From Neonectria sp. B-13 (Eukaryota > Ascomycota > Sordariomycetes > Hypocreales > Nectriaceae), in contig NOKP01000012.1 of NCBI GenBank assembly GCA_002682825.1, positions 1,116,001 to 1,180,000 of the forward strand: a DNA stretch of 64,000 bases. Reading direction: 5' to 3'. Of this stretch, positions 1 to 11,375 are shown in pieces. Below the pieces are notes generated by a model. It was not told where the DNA came from. It ran no database searches and saw nothing but the letters and a program-made list of their open reading frames with translations. Position numbers and translations under genes: made by a program. Position 1 is the stretch's first letter, and every line of letters begins with the position of its first letter.

Positions 1-1910
1 TGAGACATTTCGGCTCTGAGGAACACAGGCTGTGGGTGGTTTTGAGCGACCCAATTGGAGCTCAGTGCTGCAACTTGGGGAAGCTCAGCGAGAAGAATAC
101 AGAGGGCAGAATGTTTGTGGTTACAACGGGAAGAGCTTTTAAGGCAAGGTGAATGAGTTTCCAATTATGTATCCTCGGAGAGAAAGCATGCAGTGTCGTT
201 GGCCAGTCGTAACAGCTCATTCAGGGAAGTAATCATGAGACTGCACGACGGCTCCCTAACTTATCGCCACGAAGGATTGTGGGCGGTCAGGGGCGGGTTC
301 CTAGCCTGTAATAGGGCATGAAACGCGTGACGTGCTCGTACGTACAGTGCGATTCCATCAACTTCAGATAACGAAAATCAGGGGTGTGATCCGTTCCCCT
401 TGTTAGGAAGCCTGGAAGTGAACTGAATGCAGGCAAGATCCCTGCGAAGATGGCTGTAAGCACCTTCTTAAACCAGTTGGTCCCTGCGGTACTTATTAAT
501 GTTGTGTTAGATAGCACTGTGATATTCACATCGGCAGGGCCGACAAGTGGGTAGAACAACTTGTCTCAGTGTTACATCCGCGATAGGTTGGCCAATCGTT
601 GAAACTCGAAACAGACAGGGTCCCTGGCAAGTATTCTCCGCGATGACGCGCAGAGAGCGAGCCGTCTTGCCATGTTTCCCGGCTGGCCAATGAGAAGCTG
701 TGTAATACATTGCACTTGTCGTACCAGGTTTTATGGGGGTAAAGGTGATCCGATAATGCTGATTGCCCCGGAATTCAACAACTCCACATCTTCAGCATCA
801 TCGTCATGACGCGCCAGGCAATCTCCAGTGACTGCATTGCCAGTGGTCTAGCTTCCTGGGATTGCTGTGCCCAGGTCTCATATATTACGGAGCGAAGACA
901 CATTTTTCTATCATCCAGACTATCCAAAGCCAGTCAACATTCTCTTTAGCCTGCCGCCGAACGAATACTTTTTATTTATTTATTGATGCGATAGTCAGCT
1001 CGCGCTACGATTTCCATTTCCCGGCAACCTCCAATGTTCATTCAGCGATTACAGACGAGTATCCCGTCGTTCCTATTTTTCTTAATTTCGGGATTGATAG
1101 TTCTGGCCCTTGCGAGCCGCATAGTCTCTATCGACCTCGAACCAGTCTCGACCAAGGTAGCTGCGGCGGCCCCGACCTGATCTTCGACGAATGTGATAAC
1201 CGCAGCCCTGACGAAGGCAGCAGCGATGAGCCTGACCCGGGCCCTCGCTATCATCCTGATTCCGTCATCTTGATCGCGATCCCGACATCTTGATCGCGAT
1301 CGCAGCTCTGCTCCGTAGCGGTCCTTCGTATGGCCTCGGCCACAGCTACGGCTTTGAGCCTTCCTGTGATACCGCCTGTAGCTACGTTCCCCGCCCTTTA
1401 TACGATCCAGGCCCGAGCTATGAATGGAACCTCAGCCCTGGCCGGGGAGCTGACAGCAGCCGCGATCCGAGCCCTTCCTATAAAAACTGTAAGGGAGATG
1501 CTTCAAAAAGCTGGGAATCACATCTTCAAGATAACGCCGTCTCAAAATCCAATTAAAGTGGGCATCAGTATTTGGAATTCTTGCAGTTCGCGCTACGAAA
1601 CTAAGCCTAATAAAGGCTGGCTCTGAGTAGGCCCACACCCGCACAGTGAAGTATAGCCAATAATCAACAGTTTACAGGGTTTGAATATTGATTTCACGGA
1701 CCCTAGTGCCTCTTTACTGGAATTCGGTTCATCTCTGCACTTACGTGCTTAGCTTTATTGTTGGATTTGGGTGGGTAGAGTTTTTCTTAAATTAAAACGG
1801 AAAGACGCACGTCTCGTGTAGCATCACAAAACACGTTGACCGCTTTTCCGAGCGCGAGGCGGCCGATCTTGAATTATTATGCACATTCACAACCACAAGC
1901 AACCAATTAT
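1..1910. other. Gene-poor stretch, no supported gene
   Basis: Only short, mutually overlapping reading frames on both strands; none shows a recognisable motif or a convincing splice structure. At about 1040-1560 the plus strand keeps a stretch of protein-like composition (a hydrophobic run, then Ala/Thr-rich text) that is interrupted by a TGA at 1178-1180 and changes frame near 1270, so it may be an old gene relic. The 11-base word 'cttgatcgcga' occurs twice at about 1269-1299 in a short direct duplication. Confidence 0.4.
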
Positions 1911-2501
1911 ATGAGCCGACTCAAGACATTAATGCGGGCACAACATCATTTCTCCGTCACTATTCCTATCCCGAGCAACCTGCCGCCTCATCTCCTTATT
2001 GGCTGGCTTCAGAGCTACACTCCGACTCTGCAACACAACTTTTCTGTCGTCGGCTTTCAAGAGATTCCATCTGACCCAGCTTCAATCGCGAACGATACTT
2101 TTATTGGGCCGTGGGACGGCACAGTGCGTACATTTCACGTACACGAGCTGTATGTTCTAGTCCCCGGTCTTACGGCGCGCATGCAATGGCCTGCAGTCTA
2201 TAGATGTGTACCCGACGGCGTACGCCTTCGCGTAGCCGCCCCCAATGGCAATATGATCAGGTCACAGTGGACTGTTCGTGCATGCCGAAGTGACTCGTCC
2301 CCGACATCTTCTGGGAGCAGTTCTGGGTGGAGTTCAACCGAGGCGGGGGAAAAGTGGGAATTGTACGATGAAGGAACGCTCGACGGCCACAGATTGTTGA
2401 TGCCGTTTACTAGCTGGTACATCAATATGGTGCATAATCACCTATCTCAAAGTATTGTTGACGAGGCATTAAAGGCACATTTAAATGGGACATTAACATA
2501 G
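1911..2501 (+). CDS. DUF7053-type protein
   Basis: Intronless frame of 196 residues starting at the first ATG of the open frame (MSRLKTL); the frame extends upstream only through non-ATG codons. The order of features matches the fungal DUF7053 family: an N-terminal 'HFSVTIPIPSNLPP' strand-helix start (about residues 12-25), a central 'VPGLTARMQWPAVYRCVPDG' block, and a C-terminal helix after 'LLMPFTSWYINMV'. The family is thought to adopt an SRPBCC-like ligand-binding fold, but its role is unknown. A Ser/Gly-rich insertion lies before the last third. No signal peptide or membrane span is evident, so it is probably cytosolic. The family call rests on remembered pattern, not on a search. Confidence 0.65.
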   Translation: MSRLKTLMRAQHHFSVTIPIPSNLPPHLLIGWLQSYTPTLQHNFSVVGFQEIPSDPASIANDTFIGPWDGTVRTFHVHELYVLVPGLTARMQWPAVYRCVPDGVRLRVAAPNGNMIRSQWTVRACRSDSSPTSSGSSSGWSSTEAGEKWELYDEGTLDGHRLLMPFTSWYINMVHNHLSQSIVDEALKAHLNGTLT

Positions 2502-3605
2502 AACTCTCTATCGATAGAAACAAATATATCTCTAGTCTTTTAGAACGTTATCCGAAGATCAACAATGGAAGTAGGGTCAAGGTTGGGTTACTATTATAGT
2601 AGGACTTGGTGATGTAAGATGCAGCTTAAACGTGAAATTGGCATCTGCTATAAATTCACTCTACGTAACGGTCAGACTAATTCCTAGGCGCACATGACCC
2701 CTACGGCACGGTTGGCTGCGGGTATCTGAAGCCATCCACCTAAGTGTGGGCAACGCAATGAGAACTCGACCTTGGTTCTCTCCAAAAAATTCGCTACGAA
2801 TCCATATTGAGGCGTCTTACTGATCCAACCCTTTTTACCTGAAGGGAACTAATCATACCTACTAGTTCTACCCATGTTTGCGTTTGATCCGCTGTTCAGG
2901 CCCGTTGCGTTCCTGCATCTTTAACTAGAATGGAAGTTGAAGCGGAATGTGATTTATTGTTTGCTCATTGCGGTTAACTTTGCAGCCACTTATCGACTGG
3001 CTGTATGCGCAGACTTGGGGAATAGTAATCACCACAAAAGCCGGACCGTAAAAGTTCTATGTGCTAGAATTTTGATGAATGGTTAGTTTGGACTGGTTAG
3101 ATGCAATACTTGGCATCTCTCGGATAGTTAGGAAGCCCACCTCCCGACTCGTTGTTATGCATTGTCCCTTATTGCCTTATTGCTCACAATCTTCCCTCAA
3201 AGTTCCCATCACAAGGGCTAGCCCTACCTCCGCAGTGCTATTCTCGGGGGTGCATGTTCGCTCTGGGTCTTTCTACTCAGGTGCATTGAAATTCACCACA
3301 CCGCCAACTGACACTTATGCTTTTCTCGTGTATTTGTGTGGCTGGCCTTGAATTCCATATCTGGCACATGCTCCGGGCTTCCCCGCATAGATTACACTCA
3401 CCAGCTAATGGTTGTCAACTACATAATTAGGAAGATCAAGTTAGGTCTACTAATCATCACAATTAATCATAGCTAGTCAATTGCACGGCTAACCAAGGGT
3501 TTCATTGTTGCTATTGTCTAGCTAGCCTCTGTTTCCTGCCTCAAGCCCATTCATTATTCTCTAATCAACCATCGACCATGGTGTGAATGATAGAAATGGT
3601 TCGAA
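2502..3605. other. Intergenic, no gene seen
   Basis: A 90-codon frame at 3079-3351 plus has no motif, no splice context and no homology I recognise. Otherwise AT-rich spacer between two convergent genes. Confidence 0.5.
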
Positions 3606-4118
3606 TTAGGCCGAGTACGCCGCAATTGCGTCGTCAAAAGCATCGAGAATAGGTTGAACCAAGCCTTGAGCAGTGCCCTGCAAAGCTTCAGGCACCTTTG
3701 CAATCACGGCCGTCGAAAATGTCTCCGTAGCAGCCTTCTGCGTCTGAAGAGTCTGCAGGATCACAGAACTCACGCCCAATGCGTCGAACTGGGGCTTCGC
3801 ATCAACGATGGTGTCAAGAGCAGCTTCAACAACGCTGGCGAGGGAGTTCGTTGCAGTTGCGACGTCAATGGCCTCGGAGAAGCTGAGAGCCCCCGAGGCC
3901 TCAGCAACGTCAGTGCCATCTTCAGTGTCGGAAAGAAGCTCGTCTGAAAGGGACACAATGGCAGCAGTTCCGCCAAGGCTCCCATCCCAAGCCGTGACGG
4001 CGTCGTCAAGGGCCGTGGTGCTGTCAGAAATGACGCCCATGGCCGCGACGATCGTAGCACCTGACGCGAGGGCGGTCGAGGCCAGAAAAGAAAGAGTGAA
4101 GAGCTTAGTGAGAAGCAT
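3606..4118 (-). CDS. Secreted HsbA-type cell-wall protein
   Basis: Single-exon gene for 170 residues. Residues 1-18 form a clean signal peptide (MLLTKLFTLSFLASTALA). The rest is an Ala/Ser/Thr/Asp/Val-rich helical domain with no cysteine, typical of the hydrophobic surface binding protein A family (HsbA; also annotated as antigenic cell-wall galactomannoprotein). The length fits the family (about 160-190 residues). In Aspergillus oryzae, HsbA adsorbs to hydrophobic surfaces and recruits lytic enzymes; related proteins are abundant cell-wall antigens. Acts outside the cell or in the wall. A TATA-like TATTTAAG lies about 145 nt upstream on the same strand (4269-4262). Confidence 0.85.
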   Translation of the reverse strand: MLLTKLFTLSFLASTALASGATIVAAMGVISDSTTALDDAVTAWDGSLGGTAAIVSLSDELLSDTEDGTDVAEASGALSFSEAIDVATATNSLASVVEAALDTIVDAKPQFDALGVSSVILQTLQTQKAATETFSTAVIAKVPEALQGTAQGLVQPILDAFDDAIAAYSA

Positions 4119-4261
4119 GTTGAACTTTGGGTTGTATGTAGGTTGGTGATGTATAAGTTTGATGAGCTTGAAAAAGTCGCCGGTTCTCTGGTATTTTGCT
4201 TTAACGATCAGCTTGAGGTTGAGGGAGGAAAAGAATCTCGTTAGAAGAACTCAATGGGTTC

Positions 4262-4269
4262 CTTAAATA
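4262..4269 (-). promoter_or_regulatory. TATA-like box upstream of the HsbA gene
   Basis: TATTTAAG on the minus strand about 145 nt before the HsbA start codon. Position fits a fungal core promoter; assignment is by position and sequence only. Confidence 0.3.
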
Positions 4270-5769
4270 GTCATCTTGGAGCATTTTCACATGAATATTC
4301 TCATTCATCTATGATCTTGAACGCATTCTCTGAGCCTATCTGCATACGCTCAAAAGAGTAACAACGGCAATTGCCTCCGCAATAATACTGAATATGGTGA
4401 TACTCCCGAAGTGTGGGTAGGATCACGAAATGCAAAAGGACGGCAAGGCAGCCCTCACGAAAGTATTTCGGCGGTATAATCGACTATACGGCGTGGGTAA
4501 TATTACCTAACAGCCAGGTCGGACGGAAGGTTGATCTCTGAATGGGGTAAAGTGAGGAGGGGAACCTAGACGATGATGACAGGGGGCGGAAAGAATCTGG
4601 GGAAACAATGCCGCGGCTTGGTCAATACGAGATTGCACGTGGGATCCATGACTTTGTGGGGTAAAGAATGTGACTAGTTCCGAGGGGTTATTAGTTCTGA
4701 TTTCTAGGAGTGAGGCTATATTCATCGCGGGATTAATGTGCACATCCTTTTGTTGATACGTCTCGATTCGCACTCAATGGAAATGCTTAGTCCTAACTGA
4801 TCTCTTTCCATCAGCAAGCCGTACGTTACTGTCGATGAATGACCCTGTATAATTATGCTTGAATTGGATCGTCGGGCGAATCGTGGCGTCTTCATCGAGT
4901 GCGACACGCTTGCTGGCCGAGGTAATGAGATACTTGACAGAGTCACATGTCACAGGACGCGATAAAAAAGTGGCAAGATGAGCTCTTGACTTTAATCTAT
5001 CCGGTGGTCCTACAGTAGGCCGTTTGTGCTAAATTGAAATGAGTCTAGTCGACGCCCCGAACTGCCGACATGCCTATATCTTCGTAGGGTAGTCTATATC
5101 CAGAGGTATGCAGAAGCCTCGATCCACTCCACCATCTGCATCAGGTCATAATCGTGTTCTAGGTAGGCTTCGAGCTGCCACGTTTAGCCATCATCACGAA
5201 ATGCCTAGTCTATGGGATCTCACTTCCACATGACTACTACCACGGCAGGATTCCTACCTCGGTAAGATTGGGATTGCAAAAGCTGACGGCATGGTTGTCA
5301 GTTGATAGTCTCTTCTGTATGTAGCCTGAGCACAGCAAGCCAATCCCGGGACTTTAGAGTCATTGTCCCAGGACGAACCAACTTCGACGCCGCTCGAAGA
5401 AGACACAGAAGCCCAAGAAAAAGGGAAAAGTATCAACATCAAGAGGGGCACGGCTTTAAAGCAAATTAAAGTACTAATCAGCGAGATAGGCTGTCTTATG
5501 TGAGGGATTTTCCTCGAAATACTTGTATAATCATGAAGTCCAGCAATCATCCAGACTTAAAAAGATCTACCTAAAGAGATCCATCAATGCAGCCATGACA
5601 AGACAAGTTCCTATAATTAGAGTGCATAAAGAGGCTGCCGATCCATACACTTCATAATGCAGCTGCCTTGACTGCTTCAGTTCGGTATTCCGATCCTCAC
5701 CTGTCGTGACCTGGCACTTAGTATCGTCAACACTATGGCCCTCTACTGTCCCTTGACACTCGAATTTTG
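4270..5769. other. Intergenic, no supported gene
   Basis: Short frames only. Minus-strand frames at 5254-5550 and 5567-5881 contain hydrophobic runs but do not join by good splice sites, and I could not relate them to a family. They may be further decay of the transporter relic that begins just upstream on the same strand. Confidence 0.4.
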
Positions 5770-6024
5770 AAAGCTTGCGCTCTGGTACTTTCTTCTGGGA
5801 ACGGCGGTGCCAACTGACAAAAATACAAGAGGCTAACGGTATACAACACTGTGCCCTAAGTAATGATCGGTCGGTGTCCAAAGGATGGAACGAGTGGAAA
5901 TGCGACGATGCCAGTCAGAAGGCCTGACAAGTTCATGATGAGGCTCATAAGGAATGTATTCGTAACCCCAGCCACAGCGAATAAATAGGTGCCATAGTTG
6001 AAATTGGGTCTCTCTTCTTGGTCA
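5770..6024 (-). pseudogene. Relic of an MFS sugar (alpha-glucoside-like) transporter
   Basis: Reading the minus strand from about 6024, one frame gives text typical of the second half of fungal sugar permeases: 'FNYGTYLFAVAGVTN' followed by a hydrophobic span 'FLMSLIMNLSGLLTGIVAF' and the loop 'PLVPSFGHRPIIT', corresponding to the family's Y-x-x-Y-F-F-x-x-A-G-V and F-G-R-R-P blocks. A TAG at 5858-5856 interrupts the next membrane span, and a TGA lies just upstream of the recognisable part. Only about 70 of some 500 codons remain recognisable. It is a non-functional fragment and lies back to back with a second MFS relic. Confidence 0.65.
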
Positions 6025-6149
6025 TATCATGGTTTCTTCCTGACAGTCCTCGATTGCTCGTCACTGACGACGACGCCTATAGGCACCTCGCAACGAGGAG
6101 ATGATGTTTTCATTCAGCTCTTCTCATGCTTCAACACATGAGGCATGAT

Positions 6150-6518
6150 AAGCGCATTTTCTGTCTCCCAATATACTACGAGTCTGGCGAGCTCTTTGAG
6201 GTTTCCTCACTCAACATATCCTGGATCGGCTCTATCCAGTGTTTCCTGCTTCAGCTTACCGGGCGAGTGGCCGGGCCAGTCTACGATAGGGGCAACCTCC
6301 GCCTGCTCTAGGCATTGCTCGTGTAGGCCTTCTGCGTCGGCATCGCTGCCGGCCTGCCTAGTGTGCCCACCATGTCGCTAATCCCGAAGTGGTTCAGCAC
6401 GCATATCGGCCTTGCAGTTGGCATCGCGTCATCCGGCTCCTCCAGCAGCAGCGTCATCTACCACGTCGTGTTCTATCGGCTTATTTTGCAGAGAGTTTCG
6501 CCCCGGTTTACGCGGTGA
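6150..6518 (+). pseudogene. Relic of an MFS monocarboxylate-type (MCT/MCH) transporter
   Basis: One continuous frame (phase of position 6126) encodes two recognisable MCT blocks. The first is 'YYESGEL' then 'SSLNISWIGSIQCFLLQL' and 'GPVYDRGNLRLL' (TM1-TM2 with the D-R-G loop). The second is 'AFCVGIAAGLPSVP', 'IPKWFSTHIGLAVGIASS' and 'SSVIYHVVFYRL' (TM4-TM5 region). Two in-frame TAG codons (6309-6311 and 6324-6326) separate them, and about 25-30 residues usually found between the blocks are missing. The frame ends at TGA 6516-6518. The TAG at 6324 sits where the family usually has Gln (CAG), as expected of C-to-T change at CpA. Confidence 0.75.
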
Positions 6519-7467
6519 CGCCGTCCATGGACATCAATGCCAATGATGTTGATATAAATCCTCAGGCGTGATCGATACCCATGGAGATGAGAGAGGCTCA
6601 TGTTCTTTTGCAAGCAGTTCCCTAGCAAGACCAGAGATGACTGGATTTCAGAGGCTCCAAGATGATATGTATACAAAGTTCACCCGGGGAAAGAGGAAAC
6701 AACCAATGTTGCATTGCGAATGCTGGTTGGTGGGAGACCAACCAGTAGCGAGTCTGAACCGGCTGCAGCATTCTATCTCCTCGGCTACATGTTAGGAGTA
6801 TCTGGGATGTGAGTCGTCATTGCGTAAGCGCCAAGACATGGTTCTGCACTTTGCTGCGAGTTGAGCTGGCAACGGTGCCGATTACGACTGATATTGGATG
6901 GCCCCACAGCAGATGAGGAGCCGAAGGTTGAAGAATCGTATGATCAAGCCCAACATTGTCACTACATTCCAGGCTTTAAATTATCGCTATCTCTGGCACA
7001 AGAATGGGCCTGTTTTATTGCAGAATCCCTTCTCTGATCTGCGGCCACTTGAGCGAAAAAATAACCCTGACGCAAGGAAGTCGACAAAGAGACAATTTCC
7101 GCTACAATTGCAGACAGACCTGGAAATCTCTTCAATCTATGGATGCTCCTACACCTGGTCTGCCGGAAATGACAAATGAGTATGGTGATCAACGCGCAAA
7201 ATGCCAAGATTTCAGTGAGCTATTCTGCGCTCATGCCAGACTTGATAGTAAGATCACCAGTCGTTTTATTGACCAAACATTTGATCAAGTGACTAAATAC
7301 AAACGAACTAGGCCTAAATCTCGAGGGGGGATTCAAGACTAACGAAACTGAGATAAAAGATTTCATTTTTGTATGATACCCTCTGAGGTTTCCCAGATCC
7401 CGGCTCACTGATTATTCGGTTACAGAGCAATGTCACTGACAGCGAAAAAGAACACAATCATCCAACA
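6519..7467. other. Intergenic, no gene seen
   Basis: Overlapping short frames on both strands (for example 6898-7342) without motifs or splice logic. Could hold unrecognisable remains of the MCT relic's 3' half. Confidence 0.45.
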
Positions 7468-8959
7468 ATGACTTTATTGTAAGTTTACCAAGTCCCTCCA
7501 ATGGTTGCCTCGTCCCTTGGAAATTGACGGAATGGTTAACATCACTACAAAGAGCGGGGACTGGGACCGGAACCTGGGATGAGCTGAGTGTTTCTGAGCG
7601 ATTACTGTACGGGGTAAAACGTCAAGGGAACACAACCCCATCTGATAATTGGCCAGGCCTATTATCAGCGTTGGGGATCGATCTGCGTATCTTCGAGCTC
7701 GTCAAATCTCCCCACGGCGTGTTTGCCACTTACCGAGCCCGCTCGATTGAAGGACCGGATACACTGAGTGGGTGATGCCTCCCTTTTCACACAACTCTTA
7801 GGCATAATACTAACCATCCATTAGATGTCGTCTTTTCCTCTCCAAAGTCGCCTGTACGCGAAATCTTTTGCTACTTGGGGATCGACCTCCCCCACGGCAA
7901 CACCAGCATCGCTTGCAGTATCGTACGCATGCGCTGCCTTTTATTCGACAACTACGATATTAACCATACTGGAGACCGTGCTTTGGACCGCTCCAGGTGC
8001 GATTCCGGCCTGGCCTTGACTCCCTTGAGCCGAGTGATGAAGGCGTTGAAGGGAGACTATCAAGCTCAAGGTCGGAGCCAACCGTGGCAGCACCCCTGGA
8101 CGCTCATCGCAGCTCTTACCAAGGAATGTGCCTGGTGCTCTAGCCACTGGCAAAAGCAGATAAATCGGGAAATTCTGAAGGTTGAGCTCTTTTCTGGCAC
8201 CGCATCTTGGGCTCGGCATTCTATCGAGGATTCGAAGCTCACACCAAAAAGTTTCGTGGAGGCCATGAAGAAAATCAGCCGAAACCGGACTGACGTGACT
8301 TTCGTGGATCAAGCCATGATATTTCAAAATGACGTCTGGGAGAGACTCTCCTCGGGCCTATCGATAGCGGACCCGGCCATTGTCAGTAAAGTGGCCACGG
8401 ATGGTGTTGAACCGAGTTCCGAAGTCGGGACAATTAAGCCCAGGGAACTAGATTCGTTTCTAGACGATGTCATCAATGAGCGGAATAAGCTCGCCAATGA
8501 TCGCAAGCAGCTGGTGGGAGTTGACCAACGATTCGAGATTCAGACCAATCTGGTAGGGACACGTTCGACGCAGCCACGCTCAAAGGCTAACTCCCTATCA
8601 AGCTTGACTCGTTGCTTTCTCATAAGGAGAGTCAGCAATCGGCGATTCTTTCCATCGTAGTGCTGCTGTTTGCGCCTAGTAGCTTGGTTCTGGTGCGTCT
8701 CGTGATGTCCTAATTTCCCTCTAATCAATTGGAAGAATAATTAACTGTGTCTCCTTAGGCAGTCTTCAGCCTCCCATTTGTTAACTATACAGATGAACGG
8801 GAGTGGAACATTGGTCTCTTTGTTAAAGTGATAGCCCCAGTATCTGTAATCCCCGTCTTTTTGGGGGTCCTCTTTGCTTTTCGCCATGAGATATCGGACA
8901 TGTTTCGGAGAAGCGAGCGGAGATTGAATAGGCATGTATCAGACTCAGAATACCCTTGA
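7468..8959 (+). CDS. CorA-like two-span membrane protein
   Basis: Five-exon model: 7468-7478, 7553-7767, 7825-8552, 8603-8692, 8759-8959; introns 74, 57, 50 and 66 nt, all GT-AG, phases consistent, 414 residues. The tiny first exon is inferred because the longer frame has no ATG, whereas ATG at 7468 followed by GTAAGT fits. The middle carries the fungal family block 'VFSSPKSPVREI...YLGIDL' and 'MRCLLFDNYDI'. The C-terminus has 'LLSHKESQQSAILSIVVLLF' (span 1), 'APSSLVLAVFSLPF', a short outer loop, then span 2 (VIPVFLGVLFAF), the layout of fungal CorA-like Mg2+-transporter-fold proteins, a group greatly expanded in Pezizomycotina. No canonical GMN motif is seen, so ion transport is not assured. 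Membrane-located by inference. Confidence 0.75.
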
Positions 8960-10154
8960 AGGTTTCGGCGGCCGGATACCCCGGTCCCGACTCTGGCAGT
9001 AGTATAAGAGTTGCAGCTGATATCCGTAACGGACGGGTCCAAGGATAACAACCAGAGTGGCTAGCATTATCACATCACAACCCTGGATCACTATGAAATC
9101 GCTATAGATCCCCTAAGAGCATCAGCTCTAGTATGCTAGTCAATCGCATCTAATGAGCTTTTACGTCTAATACTACTCTATCTGCTTTATTATCTTCCAT
9201 TATCCGATCACCGCAACCTAGGAATGCCTAAGCCTATACTTGATATCTCCAATTTCAGGCTTCTCTAACAGCACAAGCGTGCCTTGCAAAGTGAAATGTG
9301 CGGGGTTCTATACGGGTAATACGAGTCTACCGAGTCAACACGGGCCTGATTGCTTACAATCTCGCAACATTTTATTCTCTACTAGTTCTTGGCCTGTTAG
9401 TTGCTGTAGGCTTTGTTGAATATTCCTTTCAGTCGCTCCTCCCATGCAAGATTCGTTTCAGCCGAGATCACCTTTAGTTTGAGTCTTCTTCATTGTGTCT
9501 ATTGCGTTGCGCGACCCTCTCCATGTTTGTCCAACAATCTCCGAGTAGTCCTTGGGAATCCGGGTAAGAAATTACCTCTTTTAAGAATGCAAGCTGTGAA
9601 TATATTACGGCTCGTGTCGCCTTATAGGCTTGTTTTCTCAAGTAGGACTAATATTAGGATATATAAGTTAGGTAGTCCGCTTTCTGGGCCGCGACCCAAA
9701 TTGGGTGTCTGGATATGGCATCGAAATTGAAGTGCTGTATGGCCCATCCCCCATTGGCCCGGAAAATTCTCTGCTTTGAACACTCGCCAATTCATTCAGC
9801 AATTTGGCCAGCTACTAACCTAACAGCAGTTGTTCAATTGAACGATAATAAAGAATACCTCGTTCCGGCCAGTTCAACTAGTTCTAATGACGAACAAAGT
9901 AATTCCGACACGTTCGTAGCCATGTGTTCTTATGACCCTGGAAAAGTCAAGTCAGCCGCAACGGAGTTCGATCAATTTTTCTAGAACAGTACTGCCGGCC
10001 AAACTATATAAACTCTTCTTGTTTCGCTCAATCTCAATTCATTCTCCTACTGACCCAGACTGAAGCTGCCTTGTCTCTACAATTGCGACAACCTCGCACT
10101 ACCCGATTTTATCCTTTACCATACGACGCAAACTTGCGACACAAAACAACTACG
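8960..10154. other. Intergenic, mostly featureless
   Basis: Frames at 9413-9730 and 9715-9984 (plus) lack motifs. The last 150 bp hold a TATA box and a pyrimidine-rich leader for the next gene. Confidence 0.5.
10005..10011 (+). promoter_or_regulatory. TATA box
   Basis: TATATAA followed by a C/T-rich leader, 144 nt before the ATG at 10155; a plausible core promoter for the gene at 10155. Confidence 0.45.
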
Positions 10155-11375
10155 ATGGTTCGCCTCAGAGCTATTAGCACAGGCGCTTTCCTGATTATCG
10201 CCATCCATGGCCCTCTTCCGACTCTGGGATTCAATACTTCGTCATCCATCTCAGCTGTGGTCGAAGGTGAGCTCCTTCGGGGCGAGCCCCTTAGAGTGTA
10301 CCGAGAATACTTGGCCGTCATTGACGACGTCATTGTGGCGCTTCCACCATCAGTATATTCACCAGCTGACATTGATTATAACAGTGGCGGCTTCATTGGT
10401 AGCCTCTGTGCCCACATCGAGTCTCTCGCAGGGTTCTGGAACAGACTCCCAGCACTGGGAAACCAGCCAAAGGACAGTACCTGGGAGAGCGAGAAGCTAG
10501 ATCTTGAAAAGGTGCAGCAGCTATGCGACGACTTGAAGGGCGGGGTAGTCAAAACCCTTGACGAGTATCGACATGTCTCCAAGGGCCGATCTGAGCAGCG
10601 TCCCAAGTCAACCAAGACTAGACTAGTCAAAGCCCTTGATGCTTTCATGAACGACACTGCAAAGTTCGGCAATCAGCCATGCACCAATGTCCACGTCTTC
10701 GATATTCTGAACCAACTGGCTGCGGCACAACAGATGCGGGAGTTTTTCGTGATCGGGGACTGGACTCTCGCACAAGAGATGCGTATCACCCAAGACCGTT
10801 ATCGTCGGATCGCCAAGCCCATCAGCAATGTTCTCACGAACCTTCAAGAGCTACTCGATATTACCAACACCCTCGTTGTCGCAGGTGAGACGGGATCTTT
10901 GCTCAAGATGGAACCGCCGTACATTGCGTTAGTCAACATCGAGGCCCACAACAAGCACCTGAGAGCCCTTTCTAAAATAAGACACGGAAAACAACACGAG
11001 AGACTCCAAGGGAGCCTCATGTTTATTGGCAAGACGATTAACAGCTTCCTTGGCGCCGCCATGCTTGCCGTGGACCGACAAGGTAAGTTGGAGCAACGAC
11101 TTGAGCACTTCCTTACCTCGAGTGCTTTAGAAGAGTACAGGATTGCAGAGCAGTTTGCTCAGCAGGAGAAGTTACTCAAACAGGGTCCATCCCAGGAGCA
11201 CACGAATGGAGATACTGCGGTTACGCACCAGCCACTACATAGCTTCATTCAAACTCTGAAGCTATGTTGCTCGTGGCTTTGCTTTAGTATTTTCATCACC
11301 CTCTGCTACAAACAAGGGCAACGAGCTCTGTTTTCATATACTACCACTCAGCTAGAGTGGGCGCCGGAGCTGTGA
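10155..11375 (+). CDS. Uncharacterised protein with N-terminal signal/anchor and C-terminal membrane span
   Basis: Uninterrupted frame from ATG 10155, 406 residues; the upstream part of the open frame lacks an ATG. Residues about 4-24 are hydrophobic (signal peptide or anchor); the middle (30-360) is a soluble, helix-prone, Lys/Glu/Gln-rich region with no recognisable motif; residues about 365-385 (LKLCCSWLCFSIFITLCY) form a probable membrane span. The gene lies between two CorA-like genes. An overlapping frame, 11357-11572, contains two related blocks (VDHCFAKAH and IDYCLANAY), possibly an alternative 3' end or a tail lost by frameshift. Family not recognised. Confidence 0.6.
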   Translation: MVRLRAISTGAFLIIAIHGPLPTLGFNTSSSISAVVEGELLRGEPLRVYREYLAVIDDVIVALPPSVYSPADIDYNSGGFIGSLCAHIESLAGFWNRLPALGNQPKDSTWESEKLDLEKVQQLCDDLKGGVVKTLDEYRHVSKGRSEQRPKSTKTRLVKALDAFMNDTAKFGNQPCTNVHVFDILNQLAAAQQMREFFVIGDWTLAQEMRITQDRYRRIAKPISNVLTNLQELLDITNTLVVAGETGSLLKMEPPYIALVNIEAHNKHLRALSKIRHGKQHERLQGSLMFIGKTINSFLGAAMLAVDRQGKLEQRLEHFLTSSALEEYRIAEQFAQQEKLLKQGPSQEHTNGDTAVTHQPLHSFIQTLKLCCSWLCFSIFITLCYKQGQRALFSYTTTQLEWAPEL

